Positions 1 through 8,891 of a DNA stretch of 56,415 nt are shown here, piece by piece (the first letter of the stretch is position 1; each line of letters begins with the position of its first letter). The position numbers and the translations under genes are program-made. Below the pieces are notes generated by a model. It searched no databases. It saw nothing but the letters and a program-made list of their open reading frames with translations, and was not told the origin of the DNA. This stretch comes from an uncultured SAR86 cluster bacterium. Lineage in GTDB: Bacteria; Pseudomonadota; Gammaproteobacteria; Magnimaribacterales; D2472. The stretch is taken from NCBI GenBank assembly GCA_902558095.1, contig CACECP010000007.1, positions 1 to 56,415 of the forward strand, given 5' to 3'.

Positions 1-207
1 GGAGAAGTAATTGGCACAATATCATATTTAAATGCAATGCTATGCAACGAGCATGAGGTATACTTTCTTGGAAGAGTCTCTTTGAGTGATGTTATTAAAT
101 CTGGAATTGAGGATAGACTTGCGCTCGCAAAAGTAAATGGTAGGTTTGAAGATAATAGAGAATATGGTAATGTACTGGGAGCATTAAGCTATATTCAGGC
201 AAAATAA
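1..207 (+). CDS. C-terminal end of an unidentified protein (partial)
   Basis: An open frame runs from the first base of the window to a TAA at 205-207 and encodes the last 68 residues of a protein whose start lies upstream. The fragment is soluble in character, with mixed charged and hydrophobic residues, no membrane segment and no metal-binding or nucleotide-binding motif I can name. It is on the same strand as the sterol-desaturase-family gene that starts 27 bases later, so the two could be cotranscribed. I do not recognise the family, and with only the tail visible no function is proposed. That it is a real gene is likely because the frame is open, has ordinary codon use and ends just before the next gene. 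Confidence 0.6.
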   Translation, partial: GEVIGTISYLNAMLCNEHEVYFLGRVSLSDVIKSGIEDRLALAKVNGRFEDNREYGNVLGALSYIQAK

Positions 208-234
208 ATAAATTTTTTATATAATTTCAATAAT

Positions 235-1497
235 ATGGAAGTTGTTACCGACAAATCAATCATCATTACCCTTGCGATCCCAGTATTTTTTTTACTGATA
301 ATAGTTGAATACATTTATGGAAGATTAGTTGGTAAGAATACTTATCGTCTAAATGATACTGTAACCAGTATTACCATAGGTATGATAAGTAGGTTTCCAA
401 CTATGTTAAATCTTGGTGCACAAAGCGTAATATTTTTATTTATAAGCAATTATTTAACCAAAAATGGTTTAGCATTACTTTCTGTCAAAAATCCATTTAC
501 CTGGATAATTGCGTTTCTCTTATACGACTTATCTTATTATTGGATGCATAGAATGCATCACGAAATAAAAATATTATGGGCAACTCACAGCGTTCATCAT
601 CATGGAGAAGACTACAATCTTGCTACCGCGCTAAGACAAACTAGCACTGGTTGGCTGTGGAAATGGATTTTTTATATGCCAATGATTCTTCTGGGAGTTC
701 CCGTTGAAGTTTTTATAGCTGTTGCTGGTATAAATCTGGTATATCAATTCTGGGTTCATACCGAACACATAGGCAATCTAGGTTTTTTAGAAAAGATATT
801 TATTACACCAATGAATCATCGAATACATCATGCTAAAAACAAAGAATATATCGATGCTAATTATGGTGGTGTATTTATAATCTGGGATAGGATGTTTGGA
901 ACATACACACCGCAAAGAGATGACTTGCAACCAGTATATGGAACTGCTACACCTTTAAACAGCTGGAATCCAATGTGGGCAAATTTTCAAGTTCTTTCAA
1001 TCATGGTAAAAGATACGATTAAAACTAAATCATGGAAAGATAAAGCTAAGGTATGGTTTTCACAAACATATTGGAGACCTGAAGATTGTATTGAAGAAAA
1101 AAACCCCAATGACTTTTACAAAAAGTTCAATCCTGAAATTGGTTCAGATATAAAGATATTTGGTTTTGTTCAAATGTTATTTACAATTGCAGTATCTGGA
1201 TGTGTTCTTACTTTTGTTGCTCAGCATCAGTATTCTGAAATTGCAATATTTGGATTCATTATAATTATGATTTCAACGCTAACCGCTTATTTAATGCAAG
1301 CAAAAACTTTAGCTTATCGATTAATAATGTTCTTCTCTTTCTTTACTATTTTTGGCATATATTATTTTGACATTCTAAATATAGAGCTTATTTCAACGAA
1401 ATTGCTACTAGCTCAGTTGTATTTAAATATACTAGGAGTTATTACCAAATACTTTATAGAATCATTGCAAAATATGAAACTATTAGGAACTAAATAG
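235..1497 (+). CDS. Sterol desaturase / fatty acid hydroxylase family membrane protein
   Basis: This 420-residue integral membrane protein has the histidine clusters of the fatty-acid-hydroxylase superfamily of di-iron enzymes: HRMHH and HSVHHH around residues 105-122 and HRIHH near residue 195. In the family these histidines hold two irons that activate oxygen to hydroxylate or desaturate a lipid. Hydrophobic segments lie at residues 8-27, 50-70 and 85-100, and the catalytic clusters face the cytoplasm. The C-terminal 110 residues add about three or four more membrane segments beyond the usual core, as in longer bacterial members. The substrate cannot be read from the sequence; a sterol, hopanoid, carotenoid or ether lipid is possible. 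No clear Shine-Dalgarno precedes the ATG. It ends one base before the convergent katG stop, leaving no room for a terminator. Confidence 0.85.
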   Translation: MEVVTDKSIIITLAIPVFFLLIIVEYIYGRLVGKNTYRLNDTVTSITIGMISRFPTMLNLGAQSVIFLFISNYLTKNGLALLSVKNPFTWIIAFLLYDLSYYWMHRMHHEIKILWATHSVHHHGEDYNLATALRQTSTGWLWKWIFYMPMILLGVPVEVFIAVAGINLVYQFWVHTEHIGNLGFLEKIFITPMNHRIHHAKNKEYIDANYGGVFIIWDRMFGTYTPQRDDLQPVYGTATPLNSWNPMWANFQVLSIMVKDTIKTKSWKDKAKVWFSQTYWRPEDCIEEKNPNDFYKKFNPEIGSDIKIFGFVQMLFTIAVSGCVLTFVAQHQYSEIAIFGFIIIMISTLTAYLMQAKTLAYRLIMFFSFFTIFGIYYFDILNIELISTKLLLAQLYLNILGVITKYFIESLQNMKLLGTK

Positions 1498-1498
1498 A

Positions 1499-3652
<2,154 letters not shown>

Positions 3653-3735
3653 CTAAATAAATGTGCAATATCAGTTTGATATATTAAATATACTATTAAA
3701 AAATTTAAAAAAAAAGTACTAAAGTATATAAAAAA

Positions 3736-3811
3736 TGGTGGAGCTACGCGGGATCGAACCGCGGACCCCCTGCTTGCAAAGCAGGTGCTCTCCCAGCTGA
3801 GCTATAGCCCC
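3736..3811 (-). tRNA. tRNA-Ala (anticodon TGC)
   Basis: On the minus strand the sequence begins GGGGCTATAGCTCAGCTGGG and folds as a full cloverleaf with a seven-base acceptor stem, a D arm, an anticodon loop TTTGCAA with anticodon TGC, and a T arm carrying GGTTCGATCCC. The 3' CCA is encoded in the DNA (plus-strand TGG at 3736-3738). The identity is tRNA-Ala(UGC). It lies between katG and a small membrane-protein gene, not in an rRNA operon. Confidence 0.97.
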
Positions 3812-3858
3812 ACATAAGGTTGAGATATTGTATCTTTAAAGAATAAATTTTTGTATAT

Positions 3859-4407
3859 TTAATCTAAATCTTTTTTGTTATTTATAGGTGCTAATTTTGA
3901 TGTTCTTGTCATTGATGGAGAAGGATTTTTACTGCTTTTTCCAGAGTTAGATTCATGAACAACTTTTTTATATTTATTAAATACTTCAAATAGTAAGTAA
4001 AACCAAAACCCATTAACCATTGGCTCAACTAATGCATCTACTGCTGCAAGGTTTAAAGGTGCTCCTGTTAATAGTCTATTACAGGCCATGGCTATAAAAA
4101 TATGTCCTACTGTATAAATAACTGCTAAATAAATACCAACACGACTGCTATTAAAAAGCTTAAAATTATTAGCTTCAATTTTTTGTATGATGGTTTTCTT
4201 TAAAAAAACTAATAAAAAATAAAACCAGAAACCATTAATTATTGGCTCAATAAATGCATCAGCAGCAGCCACATCAAAAGAAGCTCCTGTGATAATTCTA
4301 TTGCAAGTCATTGCAATTAGGATATGTCCTACCGTATATACGAAAGCAAGAATTAGATTATCATATTTGAAAATCTGTGTGTCGTCGTATTTTAAATAGT
4401 CTTTCAT
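3859..4407 (-). CDS. Tandemly duplicated small membrane protein (DUF2061-like)
   Basis: This 182-residue protein consists of two homologous membrane modules in a row. Each begins with YTVGHI.IAM.CNR, continues TGA....AA.DA..EP..NGFWFY and ends in a hydrophobic stretch, at about residues 24-68 and 94-138. The pattern of a TG turn followed by an E-P and an aromatic helix resembles the DUF2061 family of predicted inner-membrane proteins, which usually have one module; the assignment is by eye. A polar, serine-rich tail of about 35 residues follows. It starts only 20 bases after the T-run of the hairpin behind the siderophore-receptor gene on the same strand, so it needs its own promoter or read-through. 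No function is known. Confidence 0.75.
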   Translation of the reverse strand: MKDYLKYDDTQIFKYDNLILAFVYTVGHILIAMTCNRIITGASFDVAAADAFIEPIINGFWFYFLLVFLKKTIIQKIEANNFKLFNSSRVGIYLAVIYTVGHIFIAMACNRLLTGAPLNLAAVDALVEPMVNGFWFYLLFEVFNKYKKVVHESNSGKSSKNPSPSMTRTSKLAPINNKKDLD

Positions 4408-4427
4408 AATATTATTTTACTTCAAAA

Positions 4428-4452
4428 AAAGGGGCAATTGAATTGCCCCTTT
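4428..4452 (-). terminator. Rho-independent terminator after the siderophore receptor gene
   Basis: A near-perfect palindrome has 12-base arms (AAAGGGGCAATT and its complement) around a single base. On the minus strand it is followed by a run of seven T residues. This is a strong intrinsic terminator positioned about 45 bases after the receptor stop codon. Confidence 0.88.
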
Positions 4453-4459
4453 AAATTTT

Positions 4460-4481
4460 AGGGGTACTGTATCACACCCCT
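4460..4481 (-). other. Second small hairpin between receptor stop and terminator
   Basis: AGGGGT at 4460-4465 pairs with ACCCCT at 4476-4481 around a ten-base loop. On the minus strand it lies between the receptor stop codon and the main terminator and has no T-run of its own. It may stabilise the 3' end of the mRNA; that role is inferred. Confidence 0.5.
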
Positions 4482-4497
4482 CTCCTATAAAACTCTT

Positions 4498-6600
4498 TTA
4501 GAAAGTTTTTCTAATTGAGATTCTCATATTGAATGGCTCACTTACAGATGCCTGATGTGTACTATGTGAATGAGGGAAATATAACTCATCAGTTAAATTT
4601 TCTATATTCATTTGAACACTTAAATCATCTGCGATTTGATAATAAGCTCCAAGGTCTACTCTTGTATATTCAGGAAGTACTAGACCTGGTTTATTATTGC
4701 TAATATTTGATTCACCTTGTTTTGTCATGCCCAAGGCCCAGCCAAATTTATCAGATACTTCATATGTAGCAAAAAGCGATAACATAGTATCTGGAATCTC
4801 TCTTGGCTCTCCTCCAGAACTGGTTTTACCATCCATTGAGGTATAGCCAAAAACAACACTCATCTTGTCGGTTACTTTACCTTTTACTTCAAGTTCGAGG
4901 CCATCAACCTGTAAGCCAACAATTTCGTTTGTTTCACCAGTGACGCTGTCTCTTGTTGCAACTGTTTGCTCACTGTCAAAATATGCTGCTGTTAAGCTTA
5001 AGCCATCATTAAGAGCAACTTTTACACCAACTTCAGTACTTTCGTATACATCTGGGTCAAGTGCCGCACTACTCGCTGATAGTGATTTAAATTGTTCTCC
5101 AGATCTTGGAAGGAAGCTTTCACTGTAACTGTAGTACCAAGAAACATTTTCTTTTGGTTTATAAATAATTCCAGTCCTTGGTGAAAATTCTTTATCTTCT
5201 CTTGATTGAGCAGTACCATTTTTGATATCTGTAACAGTAATATCAAAAGTGTCATGACGTCCGCCGATCATTACTTTAAGATTATCTGATACATCTATTT
5301 GATCTTGAATGTAAACAGAGGTTACCTCAATATCAGATTTAGTTTTACTCTTTAAATCTGCAGTAAAATCATTACTTGTCGCAACACCAGCTGAATTAAC
5401 TGTGAAATCCATTGGTCTTGAAATATTAAAAACCTCATTATCATCTGAAGTTGTAGACCAAAAAGTATTATATCTATGGTTATTATTAGTTGTATCAATC
5501 ATCTCTGCGCCTACTAAGATAGTATGAGTAGCAGAACCCATTTGAATTTCGTTTACTAAATTACCTGTGATTATAGTATTTTCACGTTTTGTTGGATCAA
5601 GATAACCATCCATTGTTACAACGGTAGCTCCAGCTGTATATCCAGATGCATAATAGTTCTTATACATTTTTTCAAATTCACTTGAAACTATTGATAAATT
5701 ACCTTTTCTTGTATCTGAAAATTCTGTACTAAGTGTAGCTCTAAGAATATCAGCTTCTAAAGTTGTTAGATTATCTCCATGAGGATCACCGAAAGTAATT
5801 TTTTCAAATCTTTTGACCGGCTCTCCATTTTCAGTAGGAATACCTCTATCGATATACCTCTCGTGGTCTGCATGCTCATATGATAGGTCAAGAGTTGTTT
5901 TATCACTTAATTGTAGTTTAAGCGTTGGATTAATGCCCAATCTATCTCCATCATAATGATCTCTGTGATTTTCTAAAGCATCGCTATGCATCATGAAACG
6001 AAATGCTGAGTTATCACCACTTTGCATGTTGTAATCTAAAGCAAGATCATTGGCACCAAATGTATCCATTCCGAAGTCTACTGAACCAAATTGCTCACCT
6101 AAAACAGCTTTCTTGGATACTCTATTGATAACGCCACCTGTTCCGCCTCTTCCAAATAGGAGCGCATTTGGGCCTCTCAATATTTCAACTTGTTCTACGT
6201 TATATAAAGAACGATAGTATTGAACATCGTCTCTGACTCCATCTTGAAAAAAGTCAGCAGTTGATCTTACTCCTCTAAACACTACAGCATCACGGTGACC
6301 TTCACCTTGAGATGTATTAACACCAGGCGTATACCTTACAATATCACCTATTTGTCTAAAGCCTTGTTTTCGAATGTCATCATCTGTAACGATTGATACA
6401 GTCTGTGGTACATCTAAAACTGGAACTGGAGTTTTAAGAGCGTTAACTTGATCTGAATATAAAACATTGCCTTTGACAATTATTTCTTCGACATCAGCAT
6501 CATTATCCTGAGCATTTATTACGAATGATGATAATAAAAGAACACCAATAAAAAATAGTGGCGCTATATCATCAAAAAATTTATTTGATATTTTATTCAT
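4498..6600 (-). CDS. TonB-dependent siderophore receptor
   Basis: This outer-membrane receptor of about 700 residues should import a ferric siderophore using TonB energy. After a signal peptide ending near NAQD comes a TonB-box-like VEEIIV, then the plug domain with PQTVSIVT, DIVRYTPGV, FRGV, DGVRDD, VEQVEILRGPNALLFGRG and GGVINRVSK, then a 22-strand-type beta barrel ending in a C-terminal Phe (RKTF). The plug motifs match the FhuA/Fiu/FpvA siderophore-receptor class rather than vitamin B12 receptors. The start at 6600 is chosen over the ATG at 6615 because GAGG lies six bases upstream of it; the longer frame would read through this Shine-Dalgarno. A strong Fur box lies about 120 bases upstream, so iron starvation should induce it. 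The ligand is unknown. Confidence 0.93.
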   Translation of the reverse strand: MNKISNKFFDDIAPLFFIGVLLLSSFVINAQDNDADVEEIIVKGNVLYSDQVNALKTPVPVLDVPQTVSIVTDDDIRKQGFRQIGDIVRYTPGVNTSQGEGHRDAVVFRGVRSTADFFQDGVRDDVQYYRSLYNVEQVEILRGPNALLFGRGGTGGVINRVSKKAVLGEQFGSVDFGMDTFGANDLALDYNMQSGDNSAFRFMMHSDALENHRDHYDGDRLGINPTLKLQLSDKTTLDLSYEHADHERYIDRGIPTENGEPVKRFEKITFGDPHGDNLTTLEADILRATLSTEFSDTRKGNLSIVSSEFEKMYKNYYASGYTAGATVVTMDGYLDPTKRENTIITGNLVNEIQMGSATHTILVGAEMIDTTNNNHRYNTFWSTTSDDNEVFNISRPMDFTVNSAGVATSNDFTADLKSKTKSDIEVTSVYIQDQIDVSDNLKVMIGGRHDTFDITVTDIKNGTAQSREDKEFSPRTGIIYKPKENVSWYYSYSESFLPRSGEQFKSLSASSAALDPDVYESTEVGVKVALNDGLSLTAAYFDSEQTVATRDSVTGETNEIVGLQVDGLELEVKGKVTDKMSVVFGYTSMDGKTSSGGEPREIPDTMLSLFATYEVSDKFGWALGMTKQGESNISNNKPGLVLPEYTRVDLGAYYQIADDLSVQMNIENLTDELYFPHSHSTHQASVSEPFNMRISIRKTF

Positions 6601-6622
6601 ATTTATCCTCATCAAATTAAGT

Positions 6623-6716
6623 TGAAAGCTACTTTTTTTCGCCTAAAGATTTTTTGATTATAAAAATCTAAAAAAACTGCACACTTTTAGGGGAATGACC
6701 AATAAAGTAGCTTTCA
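6623..6716 (-). promoter_or_regulatory. Nested inverted-repeat element in the receptor leader
   Basis: TGAAAGCTACTTT (6623-6635) is perfectly inverted as AAAGTAGCTTTCA (6704-6716). Inside it CCTAA/TTAGG-type arms (about 6642-6646 and 6687-6691) enclose a third pair, AGATTTTT (6647-6654) and AAAAATCT (6662-6669). The three pairs nest correctly and would fold into one long interrupted hairpin in the RNA between the Fur box and the receptor start codon. It could be a structured 5' leader or a small palindromic mobile element; I recognise no known riboswitch. Confidence 0.6.
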
Positions 6717-6718
6717 TG

Positions 6719-6743
6719 AATGAGAATGATAATGATTCTCATT
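6719..6743. promoter_or_regulatory. Fur box (iron-responsive operator)
   Basis: A 25-base palindrome has nine-base arms AATGAGAAT and ATTCTCATT around GATAATG. It contains two overlapping 7-1-7 Fur motifs: TGATAATGATTCTCA (one mismatch to TGATAATNATTATCA) and TGAGAATGATAATGA. Its place upstream of a TonB-dependent siderophore receptor fits Fur repression when iron is plentiful. Confidence 0.88.
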
Positions 6744-6765
6744 TAGATTTGCAAGTAGTTTTTCA

Positions 6766-6857
6766 AATAAATTTATTTATAGACTTAGAAAGATCTATTG
6801 TTGCTTTTTAGAATATATTTATTTGTTGACTTAGAAAGATCTATTATTGCCTTTTAG
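6766..6857. repeat. Two 46-bp direct tandem repeats overlapping the DoxX-like 3' end
   Basis: Copy A (6766-6811) and copy B (6812-6857) are adjacent, both 46 bases long and about 85 percent identical, sharing the block GACTTAGAAAGATCTATT. Copy B contains the stop codon and last residues (NNRSF) of the DoxX-like gene; copy A would encode the same tail downstream of the stop. This looks like a local duplication of the gene's 3' end. Confidence 0.85.
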
Positions 6858-7274
6858 GGTGAAGTAAAATCCAAGAATTAATAAAAATATTTGCTCACTC
6901 ATAAACAGTTTTTGTGTTATCAACCAGTCGGAATGAGCTATTAAAATAGCTCCAACCATTATTATAACCACTCCTAATGCAGATAATCTGGTGAGAATAT
7001 CTCCGACAATAAAAAATGCCCTGTTTTTAACTATTAAATTCAATAAGTATAAAAGACCGCCTACGATGATCCCTACCCCAGCAGCTACTTCACCAATTGC
7101 AACAAGACTTGTTACCAGTTCAGGATTTTTATATCCCATACCTGCAAACCAATCAACCATTCTTTCAGGTGGTAATGGGAATTTACCAATACCATGAAGT
7201 GTAAAAGATACTCCAAGACCAAGAGCTAGTAATGTATTACAAATACAATCAAATATTTTATTTATATTTTTCAT
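6831..7274 (-). CDS. DoxX-like small integral membrane protein
   Basis: This 147-residue protein has four predicted membrane segments (about residues 13-30, 55-80, 90-112 and 122-140). The first helix ends in the LHGIGKF motif, and a short WFAGMGY segment precedes the second helix, a pattern typical of the DoxX family. DoxX-type proteins are linked to redox and thiol stress in some bacteria, but the function here is not established. It starts 17 bases downstream of the hflX stop on the same strand and is probably cotranscribed. Its last residues and stop lie inside a 46-bp tandem repeat. It reads towards the Fur-controlled receptor gene with no clear terminator between them. Confidence 0.7.
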   Translation of the reverse strand: MKNINKIFDCICNTLLALGLGVSFTLHGIGKFPLPPERMVDWFAGMGYKNPELVTSLVAIGEVAAGVGIIVGGLLYLLNLIVKNRAFFIVGDILTRLSALGVVIIMVGAILIAHSDWLITQKLFMSEQIFLLILGFYFTLKGNNRSF

Positions 7275-7291
7275 ATCTTGTTATATAAGTT

Positions 7292-8605
7292 TTATATTTG
7301 GTTGATTAAAAGTATATCCTTATCAGTACAAAGTTCAAAACCTTTCATTCCAACAAACTGATCTAGTTCATCATTACCTATTTTTACATTTGCAAACATG
7401 GTTCCATTTTCTGAAACTTTTTCTTCTTCAACACATCCCATATCAAAAAGCATTGACCTTATATTTCCTAAATTGTTCTCGAGTGATATCCATCCTTCAT
7501 ATATTCCGTTAAAAAGCTTTTCATTTATACATGAGCGCAGTTTATCAAATTTGTTTTCATTTTCTGCTGATATAAATATCTCATCTTGCTTCCTTTTTTC
7601 GATGAGTTTTAACTTTGAACCAGAAACTAAATCACATTTATTATTTACTACAATTTGTGGAATATTTTTCAATCCTAATTCTTCAAGAATTTTATTAACT
7701 TCTCTAAATTTTATTTTATTATCGACATCAGAAATATCCGTAACGTGCAATAAAAGATCTGCAGACTTTAGTTCATCCAGAGTTGCCTTAAAGGATTCAA
7801 TAAGCTGTGTAGGAAGATCAGATATAAATCCAACTGTATCTGAAAATAATATAGGGCCATTTTCTGGAAGTTTATTTTTCCTTGTAACAGAATCTAATGT
7901 TGCAAATAGTTTATCTTCAGCTAATTGAAAGCTGTGGGTTAACTTATTAAATAGAGTTGTCTTTCCAGCATTCGTATAACCAACAAGTGCCACTATTTTA
8001 CTTCTGCTTTTTTTTCTAGAATATCTGTTAATTTCTCTTTGTTTATGTGCTTTATCAAGTCTAGAGTTAAGTCTTTTTATTCTTTTTCCTATTAAACGCC
8101 TATCAGTCTCAAGTTGTGTTTCACCTGGACCTCTCAAACCAATTCCACCCTTTTGTCTTTCTAGGTGAGTCCAGCCTCTTATCAACCTTGTTGATAAGTG
8201 ATTTAGTTGAGCCAGTTCAACTTGAAGTTTGCCAATATATGATGATGCTCTGCTAGCAAAAATATCAAGTATTAATTCAGTTTTATCTATTACTCTTTTT
8301 GAAAGAAATTTTTCTAAATTTCTGTTTTGTGATGCTGAAAGTTGATGGTTGATAATAATTAAATCTATATTTTGATCTAACAATTCATTTTTAATTTGAT
8401 CCAACTTTCCCTTGGATATAAAAGAACTTGTTATAGGAATCTTTTGATTAAACTTTAAGGTTTTTATTATTTCAGTGCCAGATGAATGAACAAGAGTATT
8501 AAATTCTTCTAGGCTATTTTCTAATTTTTCAGCCTTATTAAGAGAATCAATATTTATATAAATCAATAAAGCTTTTTGATTTAAGTTGTTATTGATATTT
8601 TTCAT
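7292..8605 (-). CDS. hflX: Ribosome-associated GTPase HflX
   Basis: HflX is a GTPase that binds the 50S subunit and rescues or splits stalled ribosomes under stress. The 437-residue length fits. The N-terminal HflX domain (about 1-190) ends in the signature GGIGLRGPGETQLETDRR. The GTPase domain follows, with P-loop GYTNAGKTT near residue 209, the switch region DTVGFISDLP, and NKCD for guanine specificity. The start is an ATG with a short leader. In many gammaproteobacteria hflX follows hfq; no hfq is seen here, and upstream lies only a 286-base gap with a doubtful small ORF. A DoxX-like gene follows closely downstream. Confidence 0.95.
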   Translation of the reverse strand: MKNINNNLNQKALLIYINIDSLNKAEKLENSLEEFNTLVHSSGTEIIKTLKFNQKIPITSSFISKGKLDQIKNELLDQNIDLIIINHQLSASQNRNLEKFLSKRVIDKTELILDIFASRASSYIGKLQVELAQLNHLSTRLIRGWTHLERQKGGIGLRGPGETQLETDRRLIGKRIKRLNSRLDKAHKQREINRYSRKKSRSKIVALVGYTNAGKTTLFNKLTHSFQLAEDKLFATLDSVTRKNKLPENGPILFSDTVGFISDLPTQLIESFKATLDELKSADLLLHVTDISDVDNKIKFREVNKILEELGLKNIPQIVVNNKCDLVSGSKLKLIEKRKQDEIFISAENENKFDKLRSCINEKLFNGIYEGWISLENNLGNIRSMLFDMGCVEEEKVSENGTMFANVKIGNDELDQFVGMKGFELCTDKDILLINQI

Positions 8606-8677
8606 TATTCATATTGTAGAGTTTTTATTGCCATTTGTTATTATTAATTAATGGTATTAAATGTTCCTTTAACATAA

Positions 8678-8788
8678 ATGCAAATAAATAAAGGAGAAAG
8701 AGCGAGAAAGTCAAAACTCGCTAGTTTAAGAAGAAAGATGGTAAAAGCTATAAAGAAAAAAAACTTGAAAAAATTTATAGAGAATTAA
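8678..8788 (+). CDS. Possible small basic peptide with an in-phase slippery heptamer
   Basis: In the gap between hflX and the GcvT-family gene, ATG at 8678 opens a 36-codon frame for a very Lys/Arg-rich peptide (begins MQINKGERARKSK). Within it an eight-A run followed by C gives A AAA AAC (8758-8764) in exactly the zero-frame phase of a -1 slippery site. A -1 shift would extend the product to 44 residues, ending at TAA 8809-8811, with a more balanced amphipathic tail (LEKIYRELRKSKKNK). No strong Shine-Dalgarno precedes the ATG. It may be a real small protein, a frame-shifted pseudogene, a homopolymer error or chance. Confidence 0.3.
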   Translation: MQINKGERARKSKLASLRRKMVKAIKKKNLKKFIEN

Positions 8789-8850
8789 GAAAATCTAAGA
8801 AAAATAAATAAGCTTCTGTCCTCTGAAATTTAATGCAATAAAATTTAACC

Positions 8851-8884
8851 TAAAGTGGAAATCAACAAAATAATTCCCACTTTA
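8851..8884 (-). terminator. Weak hairpin after the GcvT-family gene
   Basis: TAAAGTGG (8851-8858) pairs perfectly with CCACTTTA (8877-8884) around an 18-base loop, just past the stop codon of the minus-strand GcvT-family gene. On the minus strand it is followed by GTTAAATTTTATTG, which is AT-rich but lacks a proper T-run, so termination is likely but not certain. Confidence 0.4.
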
Positions 8885-8891
8885 TAAAATT

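Noticed and set aside
5022-5255. Frame inside the siderophore receptor on the same strand
   Set aside because: It lies wholly within the receptor gene in another frame and shows no recognisable domain.
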